Assembly: GCF_022539505.1 (NCBI RefSeq)
Contig: NC_061509.1
Span: forward strand, 205,494,721-205,558,720
DNA length: 64,000 bases
Source: Lolium rigidum
Taxonomy: Eukaryota > Streptophyta > Magnoliopsida > Poales > Poaceae
Reading direction: 5' to 3'
Shown in pieces: positions 24,464 through 36,660 of the stretch (positions are counted from its first letter, which is position 1; the number at the start of each line of letters is the position of its first letter). The notes under the pieces were generated by a model that saw only the letters and a list, made by a program, of their open reading frames with translations, ran no database searches and had not been told where the DNA came from. The translations under genes were made by a program, and so were the position numbers.

Positions 24464-26595
24464 TCTATCAGACACAATACTCTTAGGAACTCCGTGAAGA
24501 CATACTATCCTCTTCAAATAGATATCTGCTAACTTTGCGCTGGTGTAAGTGGTCTTTACGGGCACGAAGTGAGCTACCTTTGTCAAACGATCTACAATAA
24601 CCCAAATCGAATCATAACCAGATTTTGTTCGGGGTAATCCAGTAATGAAGTCCATACCAATTTGGTCCCACTTCCATTCTGGAACCTTCAGTGGTTGCAA
24701 CAATCCAGTTGGCTTCTGATGTTCAGCCTTCACTCTGTTACATACATCACACTTGGCTATATATTCAGCGATGTCTCGTTTCATATTATTCCACCAAAAT
24801 TTCTCCTTCAGATCCATGTACATCTTGGTATTGCCGGGGTGAATGGAATATGGTGTCTCATGAGCTTCCTGAAATATCAGCTCCCTAAGTTCAGGGTCTT
24901 TAGCTACACAAATACGATTTCCAAACCAAACAATACCCTGCTCATCTTCACTAAAACCTTTCGCTTTATCCCCCTTCAAGTTTACCTTTATCTTCTCTAT
25001 ATCTTCGTCTCCCTTCTGGGTTTTCTTTATCCTATCCATCAGCATTGGTTGTATTATCAAGGATGCTACAAATCCTTCCGGTACTACTTCCAAACTAAGG
25101 TCCTTCAATCCCTTGCACAGATCTTCAGGTAATTCTTCGGTCGACAGACAATTTACATAAGACTTACGGCTTAAGGCATCTGCCACTACGTTTGCTTTAC
25201 CAGGGTGGTATTGCAAACTCAAATCGTAATCCTTGATGAGTTCGAACCATCTTCTTTGTCTCATGTTTAAATCCTTCTGGGTGAAAATGTACTTCAAACT
25301 CTTGTGGTCGGTGAATACCTCACATCGTTTCCCCATCAAATAGTGTCTCCAGGTCTTCAGTGCATGGACCTCTGAAGCCAACTCTATATCGTGTGTGGGG
25401 TAATTGATTTCATGTTTCTTGAGTTGCCTAGAAGCATAAGCTGCTACCTTGCCTTCCTGCATCAACACACTTCCAAGCCCTTGATGAGAAGCGTCATAGT
25501 ACACCTGGAACTCCTTCTTCAGATCTGGTAAACACAGGATCGATGCAGACACTAATCTCTTCTTCAATTCCTGGAAACTCGCTTCACATGCTTCAGTCCA
25601 AGTAAACTTCTTCTCTTTCTTCAGCAACTCAGTCATCGGTTTTGCTATCTTGGAGAAATTCTCAATGAATCTCCTATAGTATCCTGCCAATCCCAGGAAG
25701 CTACGAATTTCTCCAACATTCTTGGGTGGTTCCCATTCTGTCACAGCTGCTACCTTGGATGGATCAACAACAATCCCTTCCTTGGATATGATGTGTCCAA
25801 GAAATCCCACTTCACTGAGCCAAAATTCGCATTTACTAAATTTGGCATATAGCTGATGTTCTCGGAGTTTCTCCAATATTAGGCGAAGGTGTTTCTCATG
25901 TTCCTCTTCACTCTTGGAATAGATAAGTATGTCGTCAATGAAGACTACGACAAACTTGTCGAGGAATTCCATGAACACCTTGTTCATCATATTCATGAAG
26001 TATGAGGGAGCATTGGTTAAGCCGAAGGGCATCACCGTATACTCATACAAACCATATCTAGTGACAAAGGCTGTCTTGGGGATGTCATGCTCTCTAATCT
26101 AGAGCTGAAAATATCCAGACCGAAGGTCGATCTTAGAAAACACACTAGCTCCAACCAACTGATCAAAAAGATCATTGATTCTGGGTAGGGGGTATTTGTT
26201 CTTGATGGTAACTTCATTTAGCGAACGGTAATCCATAACTAAACGCTGGCTCTTATCCTTCTTCTCAACAAACAGAACAGGCGCTCCCCACGGCGACGAA
26301 CTCTCCCTAATGAAACCTTTTCCTAACTGCTCCTTCAGCTGTTTCTTGAGTTCCTTCAACTCATCAGTAGACATAGGATAAGGTCTCTTTGCTATAGGGC
26401 TCTGTGCTCGGAAGCAGCTTCTATAAGGAATTCCACATCCCTATCAGGAGGCATTCTCGGTAGCTCCTCGAGGAAAACATCAGGGTATTCCTTTACTATG
26501 CGTACTTGGTCTAGGCTAACCCCCTTAAGATTTTCTAGCCTTATTTCTCCAAAGTCCAATTGGGATCTGAACCTAATTCTTTTTCCCTCGGGGGT
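24464..26595 (-). pseudogene. Element A reverse transcriptase, RNase H and integrase N-terminal half (broken)
   Basis: Reading from 26595 leftwards: an RT N-terminal part with [20 protein letters not shown] and [19 protein letters not shown], then [11 protein letters not shown] and a stop codon at 26101-26099. The frame then continues with [12 protein letters not shown] and the catalytic [10 protein letters not shown]. RNase H shows [29 protein letters not shown] and [11 protein letters not shown]. The integrase zinc domain shows H..H ([10 protein letters not shown]) and CDVCNRVK, then [16 protein letters not shown] with the first catalytic D. The segment ends within SDRGT where F inserted. 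The residues are those of Ty3-gypsy pol. A further frame change lies upstream of RT, near 26400. Confidence 0.9.
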
Positions 26596-28195
26596 TGATA
26601 CGTCTCCGACGTATCGATAATTTCTTATGTTCTATGCCATATTATTGATGATACCTACATGTTTTATGCACACTTTATGTCATATTCGTGCATTTTCTGG
26701 AACTAACCTATTAACAAGATGCCGAAGTGCCGCTCTCGTTTTCTCGCTGTTTTTGGTTTCGTAAATCCTAGTAACGAAATATTCTCGGAATTGGACGAAA
26801 CGAAGACCCGTGGCCCTATTTTTCCACGGAGCTTCCGGAAGACCGAAGAACACACGAAGTGGGGCCACGAGGTGGCCAAGCTATAGGGCGGCGCGGCCCA
26901 AGCCCTGGCCGCGCCGACCTATAGCGTGGGCCCCTCGTGACGCCCCTTGACCTGCCCTTCCGCCTACTTAAAGCCTCCGCCGCGAAACCCCTGATGCGAA
27001 AAACCACGATACGGAAAACCTTACTGAGACGCCGTCGCCGCCGATCCCATCTCGGGGGATTCTGGAGATCTCCTCCGGCACCCTGCCGGAGAGGGGATTC
27101 ATCTCCCGGAGGACTCTACACCGCCATGGTCGCCTCCGGAGTGATGAGTGAGTAGTTCACCCCTGGACTATGGGTCCATAGCAGTAGCTAGATGGTTGTC
27201 TTCTCCTCATTGTGCTTCATTGTTGGCTCTTGTGAGCTGCCTAACATGATCAAGATCATCTATCTGTAATTCTATATGTTGTGTTTGTCGGGATCCGATG
27301 GATAGAGAATACCATGTCATGTTAATTATCAAGTTATTATACATGTGTTGTTTATGATCTTGCATGCTCTCCGTTTCTAGTAGAGGCTCTGGCCAAGTTT
27401 TTACTTTTAACTCCAAGAGGGAGTACTTATGCTCGATAGTGGGTTCATGCCCGCATTGACACCTGGGGAGTGACGAAACCCCTAAGGTTGTGTTGTGCTG
27501 TTGCCACTAGGGATAAAACATTGGCGCTATGTCCGAGGATGTAGTTGTTGATTACATTACGCACCATACTTAATGCAATTGTCTCGTTGTTTAGCAACTT
27601 AATACCGGAGGGGGTTCGGATGATAACCCGAAGGTGGACTTTTTAGGCATAGATGCAGTTGGATGGCGGTCTATGTACTTTGTCGTAATGCCCAATTAAA
27701 TCTCACTATACTTATCATGTCATGTATGTGCATTGTTATGCCCTCTCTATTTGTCAATTGCCCGACCGTAATTTGTTCACCCAACATGCTTTTATCTTAT
27801 GGGAGAGACACCTCTAGTGAACCGTGGACCCCGGTCCATTCTTTAATACTCGAAATACAAATCTGCTCGCAATACTTGTTTTACTATTTTCTCTCGTAAA
27901 CAATCATCTTCCACACAATACGGTTAATCCTTTGTTACAGCAAGCCGGTGAGATTGACAACCTCACTGTTTCGTTGGGGCAAAGTACTTTGGTTGTGTTG
28001 TGCAGGTTCCACGTTGGCGCCGGAATCTCCGGTGTTGCGCCGCACTACATCCCGCCGCCATCAACCTTCAACGTGCTTCTTGGCTCCTCCCGGTTCGATA
28101 AACCTTGGTTTCTTTCTCGAGGGAAAACTTGCTGCTGTGCGCATCATACCTTCCTCTTGGGGTTGCCCAACGAACGTGTGAAATACACGCCATCA
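26596..28195 (+). repeat. Element B left LTR
   Basis: It starts TGATACGTCTCCGACGTATC, a stem of 8 bp with a 3-base loop. It contains CG-rich leader sequence near 26880-26945 and a CTTAAAG TATA-like site near 26967. It is nearly identical to the right LTR, with many differences at CTG/CTCG or CAG-type sites. Confidence 0.93.
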
Positions 28196-28456
28196 AGCTC
28201 TTTTTCCGGCGCCGTTGCCGGGAGATCAAGACACGCTGCAAGGGGAGTCTCCACTTCTCAATTTCTTTACTTTGTTTTTGTCTTGCTTTATTTTATTTAC
28301 TACTTTGTTTGATGCATTATATCAAAACACAAAAAAATTAGTTGCTAGCTTTACTTTATCTACTGTCTTGCACTCTATATCAAAACACAAAAAAATTAGT
28401 TACTTGTTTTACTTTACTTAATATCATGCATGTTTTTATTTCACTAGTTAAGCATA

Positions 28457-29121
28457 ATGGAAAACAACAAAAATATGAGAGATCTTTATGAACTTTATCT
28501 TGAATTAGGACATGATGTGTTTGAAGAGAGAATTAAAAAACCCATGGAACTTTATATGCATGCTAATGGGAATGTTATTACTATGGATGCTTTGAACACC
28601 ATTGTTGCTAATGCTATGGAAAATTCCAAGCTTGGGGAAGCTGGCTCGATGAGCATGATCTTTTTAGTCCCCCAAGCATTGAGGAGAAAATTTTCTTTTA
28701 TGATTACAATATGCCTCCTATATATGATGATAGCCACTTTGTTGAATTTGCTCCCACTACAACTAATAAAATTGATTATGCTTACATGGAGAGTAATAAT
28801 TTTATGCATGAGACTCATGATAAGAATGCTTTATGTGATAGTTACATTGTTGAGTTTGCTCATGATGCTACTGAAAATTATTATGAGAGAGGAAAATATG
28901 GTTGTAGAAATTTTCATGTTACTAAAACACCTCTCTATGTGCTAAATTTTTTGAAGCTACACTTGTTTTATCTTCCTATGCTTGTTACTTTGCTCTTCAT
29001 GAACTCGTTTATTTACAAGATTCCTATGCATAGGAAGCATTTTAGACTTAAATGTGCTTTGAATTTGCCTCTTGATGCTCTCTTTTGCTTCAAATACTAT
29101 TTCTTGCGAGTGCATCATTAA
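28457..29121 (+). pseudogene. Element B internal ORF remnant, family of unknown function
   Basis: A frame starting MENNKNMRDLYELYLELGHD at 28457 is overtaken by another frame from about 28711. The latter carries CDSYIVEFAHDATENYYERG and KYGCRNFH, matching element C's ORF at the corresponding place (CDSYIVEFVHEATENYYERG). It is broken by at least one frameshift. It shows no enzyme motif and is acidic, rich in Asn, Tyr and Glu. The product is known to me only as an unclassified grass retrotransposon protein. Confidence 0.6.
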
Positions 29122-31710
29122 AACTGCTGAGCCCATCTTAATGGCTATAAAGAAAGAACTTCTTGGGAGATAACCCATGTGTTATTTTGCTACAGTACTT
29201 GGTTTTTATTTTGAGTCTTGGAAGTTGTTTACTACTGTAGCAACCTCTCCTTATCTTAGTTTTGAGTTTTGTTGTGCCAAGTAAAGTCTTTGATAGTAAA
29301 GTAAGTACTAGATTTGGATTACTGCGCAGTTCCAGATTTCTTTGCCGTCGCGAATCTGGGTCTACCTCCCTGTAGGTAGCTCAGAAAATTAAGCCAATTT
29401 ACGTGCATGATCCTCAGATATGTACGCAACTTTCATTCAATTTGAGCATTTTTATTTGAGCAAGTCTGGTGGCCTAATAAAATCCATCTTTACGGACTGT
29501 TCTGTTTTGACAGATTCTGCCTTTTATTTCGCATTGCCTCTTTTGCTATGTTGGATGAATTTCTTTGATCCATTAATGTCCAGTAGCTTTATGCAATGTC
29601 CAGAAGTGTTAAGAATGATTGTGTCACCTCTGAACATGTTAATTTTTATTGTGCACTAACCCTCTAATGAGTTGTTTCGAGTTTGGTGTGGAGGAAGTTT
29701 TCAAGGATCAAGAGAGGAGTATGATGCAATATGATCAAGGAGAGTGAAAGCTCTAAGCTTGGGGATGCCCCGGTGGTTCACCCCTGCATATATTAAGAAG
29801 ACTCAAGCGTCTAAGCTTGGGGATGCCCAAGGCATCCCCTTCTTCATCGACAAAATTATCAGGTTCCTCCCCTGAAACTATATTTTTATTCGGCCACATC
29901 TTATGTACTTTGCTTGGAGCGTCGGTTTGTTTTTGTTTTTTGTTTTGTTTGAATAAAATGGATCCTAGCATTCACTTTATGGGAGAGAGACACGCTCCGC
30001 TGTTGCATATGGACAAATATGTCCTTAGGCTCTACTCATAGTATTCATGGCGAAGTTTCTTCTTCGTTAAATTGTTATATGGTTGGAATTGGAAAATGAT
30101 ACATGTAGTAAATTGCTATAATGTCTTGGATAATTTGATACTTGGCAATTGTTGTGCTCATGTTTAAGCTCTTGCATCATATACTTTGCACCCATTAATG
30201 AAGAAATACTTAGAGCTTGCTAATTTGGTTTGCATATTTGGTTTCTCTAGAGTCTAGATAACATCTAGTATTGAGTTTTGAACAACAAGGAAGACGGTAT
30301 GGAGTCTTATAATGTTTACCATATGTCTTTTATGTGAGTTTTGCTGTACCGTTCATCCTTGTGTTTGTTTCAAATAACCTTGCTAGCCTAAACCTTGTAT
30401 CGAGAGGGAATACTTCTCATGCATCCAAAATACTTGAGCCAACCACTATGCCATTTGTGTCCACCATACCTGCCTACTACATGGTATTTATCCGCCATTC
30501 CAAAGTAAATTGCTTGAGTGCTACCTTTAAAATTCCATCATTCACCTTTGCAATATATAGCTCATGGGACAAATAGCTTAAAAACTATTGTGGTATTGAA
30601 TATGTACTTATGCACTTTATCTCTTATTAAGTTGCTTGTTGAGCGATAACCATGTTTCGGGGACGCCATCAACTATTCTTTGTTGAATATCATGTGAGTT
30701 GCTATGCATGTCCGTCTTGTCCGAAGCAAGAGAGATCTACCACCTTCATGGTTGGAGCATGCATGTTGTTAGAGAAGAACTTTGGGCCGCTAACTAAAGC
30801 CATGATTCATGGTGGAAGTTTCAGTTTGGACATATATCCTCAATCTCATATGAGAATAATAATTGTTGCCACATGCTTATGCATTAAAGAGGAGTCCATT
30901 ATCTGTTGTCCATGTTGTCCCGGTATGGATGTCTAAGTTGAGAATAATCAAAAGCGAGAAATCCAAAATGCGAGCTTTGTCCTTAGACCTTTGTACGAGG
31001 CGGCATGGAGGTACCCCATTGTGACACTTGGTCAAAACATGTGCATTGCAAAGATCCGGTAGTCCAAGTTAATTAGGACAAGGTGCGGGCACTATTAGTA
31101 TACTATGCATGAGACTTGCAACTTGTAAGATATAACTTTCATAACTCATATGCTTTATTACTACCGTTGACAAAATTGTTTCATGTTTTCAAAATAAAAG
31201 CTCTAGCACAAATATAGCAATCGATGCTTTCCTCTTTGAAGGACCATTCTCTTTACTTTTATGTTGAGTCAGCTTTACCTATTTCTCTCCACCTCAAGAA
31301 GCAAACACTTGTGTGAACCGTGCATTGATTCCTACATATTTGCATATTGTACTTGTTATATTACTCTATGTTGACTATTATCCATGAGATATACATGTTA
31401 CAAGTTGAAAGCAACCGCTGAAACTTAATCTTCCTTTGTGTTGCTTCAATACCTTTACTTTGATTTATTGCTTTATGAGTTAACTCTTATGCAAGACTTA
31501 TTAATACTTGTCTTGAAGTACTATTCATGAAAGTCTTTGCTATATGATTCACCTGTTTACTCATGTCATCACCATTGTTTTGATCGCTGCATCCACTACA
31601 TATGTTTACAAATAGTATGATCAAGGTTATGATGGCATATCACTTCGTAAATTATCTTTCTTATCGTTTTACCTCGCTCGGGACGAAGCGGAACTAAGCT
31701 TAGGGATGCT
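29122..31710 (+). other. Element B 3' internal non-coding region
   Basis: About 2.6 kb without a coding frame worth reporting. It holds two internal copies of TAAGCTTGGGGATGCCC (29754-29770 and 29812-29828). A perfect stem-loop, GGGGATGCC with loop CAA and GGCATCCCC, lies at 29819-29839. The polypurine tract is at its right end. Much of it aligns with the same part of element C. Confidence 0.7.
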
Positions 31711-33305
31711 TGATACGTCTCCGACGTATCGATAATTTCTTATGTTCTATGCCATATTATTGATGATACCTACATGTTTTATGCACACTTTATGTCATAT
31801 TCGTGCATTTTCGGAACTAACCTATTAACAAGATGCCGAAGTGCCGGTTCCTGTTTTCTGCTGTTTTTGGTTTCGAAATCCTAGTAACGAAATATTCTCG
31901 AATTGGACGAAACGAAGACCCGTGGCCCTATTTTTCCACGGAGCTTCCGAAGACCGAAGAACACACGAAGTGGGGCCACGAGGTGGCCAAGCTATAGGGC
32001 GGCGCGGCCCAGGCCTTGGCCGCGCCGGCCTATAGCGTGGGCCCCTCGTGACGCCCCTTGACCTGCCCTTCCGCCTACTTAAAGCCTCCGTCGCGAAACC
32101 CCCGATGCGAAAAACCACGATACGGAAAACCTTACTGAGACGCCGTCGCCGCCGATCCCATCTCGGGGGATTCTGGAGATCTCCTCCGGCACCCTGCCGG
32201 AGAGGGGATTCATCTCCCGGAGGACTCTACACCGCCATGGTCGCCTCCGGAGTGATGAGTGAGTAGTTCACCCCTGGACTATGGGTCCATAGCGGTAGCT
32301 AGATGGTTGTCTTCTCCTCATTGTGCTTCATTGTTGGATCTTGTGAGCTGCCTAACATGATCAAGATCATCTATCTGTAATTCTATATGTTGTGTTTGTC
32401 GGGATCCGATGGATAGAGAATACCATGTCATGTTAATTATCAAGTTATTATACATGTGTTGTTTATGATCTTGCATGCTCTCCGTTTCTAGTAGAGGCTC
32501 GGCCAAGTTTTTACTTTTAACTCCAAGAGGGAGTACTTATGCTCGATAGTGGGTTCATGCCCGCATTGACACCTGGGGAGTGACAGAAACCCCTAAGGTT
32601 GTGTTGTGCTCGTTGCCACTAGGGATAAAACATTGGCGCTATGTCCGAGGATGTAGTTGTTGATTACATTACGCACCATACTTAATGCAATTGTCTCGTT
32701 GTTTAGCAACTTAATACCGGAGGGGTTCGGATGATAACCTGAAGGTGGACTTTTTAGGCATAGATGCAGTTGGATGGCGGTCTATGTACTTTGTCGTAAT
32801 GCCCAATTAAATCTCACTATACTTATCATGTCATGTATGTGCATTGTTATGCCCTCTCTATTTGTCAATTGCCCGACCGTAATTTGTTCACCCAACATGC
32901 TTTTATCTTATGGGAGAGACACCTCTAGTGAACTGTGGACCCCGGTCCATTCTTTAATACTGAAATACAAATCTGCTCGCAATACTTGTTTTACTATTTT
33001 CTCTCGTAAACAATCATCTTCCACACAATACGGTTAATCCTTTGTTACAGCAAGCCGGTGAGATTGACAACCTCACTCGTTTCGTTGGGGCAAAGTACTT
33101 TGGTTGTGTTGTGCAGGTTCCACGTTGGCGCCGGAATCTCTGGTGTTGCGCCGCACTACATCCCGCCGCCATCAACCTTCAACGTGCTTCTTGGCTCCTC
33201 CTGGTTCGATAAACCTTGGTTTCTTTCTGAGGGAAAACTTGCTGCTGTGCGCATCATACCTTCCTCTTGGGGTTGCCCAACGAACGTGTGAAATACACGC
33301 CATCA
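31711..33305 (+). repeat. Element B right LTR
   Basis: It runs from TGATACGTC to CCATCA, followed by the target duplication GGGGT. It is one base or more longer or shorter than the left copy at many CNG sites (examples in the findings). Confidence 0.93.
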
Positions 33306-33735
33306 GGGGTTGTGAGAGTGATTGATTTACTCACACAATCTATGACTCCTCTATAGGTTGTCATCCAGTCCATTCCCAAAATAACATCCAAACCTTGTGA
33401 TTCTAGTATTACTAAGTGGGCGACGAATTTATAGGGGCCAATCTCTAAAACCAAATCTCGTCATCCCGAGTTAACTATCATCTCTCCACCAGGAGAACTT
33501 ACTTTAATTGTTTTTCCTATTGTTTCGGTGGGTAATCCATTTTTATTCACAAAAGCTCTTTGAATGAATGTGATGCACCAATATCAAATAGAACTAATGC
33601 CGTAAATGAGTTGAGTGGAAACATACCCATCACAGCGTCAGGTTCATTCATCACTTCCTCCACATTGATATGATTCGCCTGTCCCTTCTGGAATGTATTT
33701 GACTTGGTGGCATCAACAAGCTTATTCTCTGGGCA
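33306..33735 (-). pseudogene. Element A aspartic protease region (broken)
   Basis: On the minus strand, downstream of the zinc knuckle, the fragments SFTALVLFDIGASHS and ILESQGLDVILGMDWMTTY appear. They correspond to the D-S/T-G-type active-site loop (here DIGA) and the LG(M)DW flap region of Ty3-gypsy proteases. At least one frame change and one stop separate them. The segment ends at the insertion point of element B. Confidence 0.75.
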
Positions 33736-34758
33736 TTAAGTGGCAAAGTGTCCAGTCTTCTTACACTTGTAGCAGGTAATATGGGACAAGTCTCTTGAAT
33801 TGTGTCGGTGTTGGCCATTATTTCCATTGGGGTGTCCATTACCCCCATTCTGACGGCCATTGTTTCCACTGTGATTCCCATTGGAATGATTTCCCCTGGA
33901 TCCTCCATTGAACTTGTGACCATTGAAATTGTTGCCATTCCCCTTGTTGAAATGACTGTTATGCCTGTGTGAGCTGTGACTTCCATTCCCATCAGAAGAA
34001 TGGTGCTTCTTGTGGAATGGCTCAGTGTGACTCTTATTGCCAAACTTCCTCTTGCGGTTCTCCTCCTTCTTGATATTGTTGTCCAGGGTGATAGCTTGGT
34101 CAAGTAGGGACTGGTAACTGGGTGCGTAAGCTACCGACAATGGAATCTTCAGTTCACCCTTAAGTCCATTGAGGAACTTCTCCTTCCTCTTAGCATCTGT
34201 GTCAATGTCCTCAGGGGCATACCTCGCCAAGGTACAGAAGTCATCCATGTATTCCTTCAGGGTTCTCCCTCCATGTCTCAGACTGCGGAATTCATCTCTC
34301 TTGGGATTCATAATGCCCGAGGAGATGTGGGCAGTACGGAATCCATCCTCGAAGGTTTCCCAGTCCAAGTCATCTATGGGATGGGTGAGTTGATAAGTCT
34401 CCCACCACATCGCAGCAGGTCCTTCCAGCAGGTGAGCGGTGAACCTAATCTTCTCAGCCTCCATGCACTCACAGGTGACTAAGTCTTTGCTGACAGAGCG
34501 CAGCCAGTCATCAGCTACAATTGGTTCAGTGGCACTGGAGAACTTAGCTGGTCGGAGTCTCAGAAATCTGGCGAGTCTATCCACTGGGGGTGGTGGTGGT
34601 GGTGGAGGTGGCGGCGGCGGTGGAGGTGGTGGTGGTGGTGGATTGTTGTTGTTGTTCTGGGCGGTTTGGATGAACTGGGTCATCATCTGCATGAGCTGTG
34701 CCTGAGCTGTCATCATCTGATTCAGATCGTCCTGAGTTGGGTCACGTCTTGGCGGCAT
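33736..34758 (-). CDS. Element A Gag protein with zinc knuckle
   Basis: Gag coats the element RNA in the cytoplasmic particle. The frame starts MPPRRDPTQDDLNQMM at 34758; an in-frame ATG six codons earlier (34776) is less like family starts. A run of 19 prolines follows. The Retrotrans_gag core shows AAMWWETYQL and EFRSLRHGG...EYMDDFCTLARYAP. A long Asn/His/Gly-rich linker comes next, and then the CCHC knuckle begins CYKCKKTGHF, whose last Cys comes just after the stop at 33736. Length, about 340 codons, is normal for the family. The stop right inside the knuckle separates it from the protease frame. Confidence 0.88.
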   Translation of the reverse strand: MPPRRDPTQDDLNQMMTAQAQLMQMMTQFIQTAQNNNNNPPPPPPPPPPPPPPPPPPPVDRLARFLRLRPAKFSSATEPIVADDWLRSVSKDLVTCECMEAEKIRFTAHLLEGPAAMWWETYQLTHPIDDLDWETFEDGFRTAHISSGIMNPKRDEFRSLRHGGRTLKEYMDDFCTLARYAPEDIDTDAKRKEKFLNGLKGELKIPLSVAYAPSYQSLLDQAITLDNNIKKEENRKRKFGNKSHTEPFHKKHHSSDGNGSHSSHRHNSHFNKGNGNNFNGHKFNGGSRGNHSNGNHSGNNGRQNGGNGHPNGNNGQHRHNSRDLSHITCYKCKKTGHFAT

Positions 34759-34776
34759 CTGATACAGTTTTAGCAC

Positions 34777-35783
34777 AGATAAGAAACAAGATAGATAGAT
34801 CTATGAAGTAAAATTTCCTACCCATGCACAAGCAAGTCACACAACCAAACAGAAATATTGAAAACCAGAAATTCAAACTTTTACTTAAAACTTATCGAGG
34901 TTCGAAAATACGACTAAGATAGCTAGTACTGCCTTACATCAGATAGTAGGACAATACAAGGAAAAACGTAATGAAAAAGAAAACTTAAAAATCTAAAGGG
35001 ATCTTCTAACGTCTCTTGATCGCTCCATAGCATGCTAAGGGGTAGGACTCCTGGCTCAAGATTTGTTTGCATATTTAATACACTTACACATATATTCTTT
35101 GGGCTGTATAGTTTAAAATAATTCTAAAAAATATAGATGTTTTATGATGTAGCTTACCGCTCATCTACTCCGATTCCTAATACCATAAAAATCAATAGTT
35201 ACTGTTTAGGCCATACGGCTTAGAATAATTCTAGAAAATACAAAAGATCCAATCTTCTTGCCATACCTCTACTCTGACTCCTTTTACAAAAATAATTCAA
35301 TACTTCTAAATAATTTTTCCCGGTGACATGATATCTCTCTAGCCTTTCCAAATATGAAGCACAACACCGACTCTCATAAATTATACATGTAGCTATGGTA
35401 AAATTAAGAATCATGATATATAGTTTGCTCGATCAATAGAAATAAATAGTTTCAATGTCTTTACTAAGATTCCAAAGACCATGGATCTTTCAAATGTAAA
35501 TACTATTTAGTTTGCTATTGCATTACCCAAATATTTCTCTTGTGGAATACTAATAATATTTTTTAAAAATTATGCGTAACCAAATGGCGGAACATGACGG
35601 AGATTCTTAAGGGTGCCAAGAACACCAGTCGTACTTAAATTGTGAATAAAATTTAGGCAGTTAGCATAAATATATATCTTTAAGAAATTCTCCATAGTAG
35701 GGGGCCATGGCCCCCTGCCCTAAAAAGCTTCGACACGGTAAAGAAGGGACCCTTGGAGCCGTGTTGCCCTAGGCCCCCGAAAT
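34777..35783 (-). other. Spacer between element A's extra ORF and gag
   Basis: An AT-rich kilobase without a coding frame. Two diverged direct repeats are visible near 35095-35200 and 35210-35290, sharing AAAATAATTCTA and a CTACTC.GA.TCCT motif. A short stretch near 35700 (GGGGCCATGGCCCC) is a GC-rich palindrome. It may contain an old insertion, but no element ends were found. Confidence 0.5.
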
Positions 35784-36497
35784 CTATGGACCGGCCATGA
35801 GCTCATCCTTCTCCTTAGTTTCAATGGCCCTGTTCTCCAGCATCAGCGTTAGTGTCTTCTGGACTGTCCTTGCCCAGTTGTCGCTAATGATTATCTTCTC
35901 TTCCAGCTTCACTGGATCCTCTAGAAGGGCGATGAGCTCTTCTAGCGCCAGTCTCTTATCATCTATGGCCAACAGAGCTGCTTCCATCTGCATATTTCTG
36001 GCGTTGGCATATTGGAGCATCTCCCTGGCTTCACCCACCAAGGCGGTTTGCCTCTTCAGCAGAATCTCGGAGTTAGCGGACACAAACTCCCTCTCGATCA
36101 TATAATTGCAACAAACCGAGTTATTCCGAGTACCCATGCGGCGGAGTGGTGTACCATCTTCTGAACGCTCACCGAATTGATAGTAAGGCGACGTCGGGGG
36201 AATCTTACGATGGAACTTGTGGCGGATGCGGGCAATGGCGCCCTGGATGGCGATCTCCACAGAACTCATCCAATCAGGGTAGACGTCAGAATATGTCATG
36301 CCCGGATCATCAAGGTCATCATCACTTCCCGGAATAAAGGTCTTGATCAACCAAGCCTCTGTGTCATGCTCCTTGTACAGCTGCCTGTCCTGGATGATCG
36401 AAGGTGCTATCCCAACTAGTGATGACATATCAAACAATATGTCGCTGAGGTAGAAAGGTTCGTCTCCAGCAACAAACGTCTCGTCGTAGTCGGCCAT
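35784..36497 (-). CDS. Element A extra ORF between 5' LTR and gag, function unknown
   Basis: An intact 237-codon frame begins MADYDETFVAGDEPFYLSDI on the minus strand, about 150 bp after the primer site. The N-terminal half is acidic (GSDDDLDDPGMTYSDVYPD). The C-terminal half is helical and coiled-coil-like (REMLQYANARNMQMEAALLA, then LALEELIALLEDPVKLEEK). No catalytic motif is seen. Being open in an element whose gag-pol is heavily damaged is notable. It is probably a lineage-specific accessory protein of this chromovirus type. I do not recognise a named family. Confidence 0.6.
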   Translation of the reverse strand: MADYDETFVAGDEPFYLSDILFDMSSLVGIAPSIIQDRQLYKEHDTEAWLIKTFIPGSDDDLDDPGMTYSDVYPDWMSSVEIAIQGAIARIRHKFHRKIPPTSPYYQFGERSEDGTPLRRMGTRNNSVCCNYMIEREFVSANSEILLKRQTALVGEAREMLQYANARNMQMEAALLAIDDKRLALEELIALLEDPVKLEEKIIISDNWARTVQKTLTLMLENRAIETKEKDELMAGP

Positions 36498-36645
36498 CTA
36501 CAATTTTATAGGAGAATACAAGATTAGAAAGGAATCCAAAAGAATAGATAAGTGCATAATTAAACTTTCACAATTATCATTTTAAACAAGTTTGTATCCT
36601 AGGGTTTTCCAAATCCTAGGGTCTCGATCCTACAGGCAACACTAT

Positions 36646-36657
36646 GCTCTGATACCA
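36646..36657 (-). other. Element A primer binding site (initiator Met tRNA)
   Basis: On the minus strand TGGTATCAGAGC begins three bases after the LTR end (GGTGCAACA). It is the standard initiator-Met primer site of plant chromoviruses and copia elements, used to start minus-strand DNA synthesis. Confidence 0.88.
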
Positions 36658-36660
36658 TTT

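Larger units (their letters stand above)
26596..33305 (+). mobile_element. Element B: non-autonomous LTR retrotransposon, 6.7 kb
   Basis: LTRs of 1600 bp (26596-28195) and 1595 bp (31711-33305) start TGATACGTC and end CGCCATCA. The perfect 5-bp target duplication GGGGT lies at 26591-26595 and 33306-33310. The primer site after the left LTR (28206-28223, CCGGCGCCGTTGCCGGGA) is close to the tRNA-Asp complement, with its first two bases and one inner base changed. The polypurine-like TAAGCTTAGGGATGCT abuts the right LTR. The interior has only remnants of one ORF family shared with element C. It inserted between the protease and RT of element A. Confidence 0.93.
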
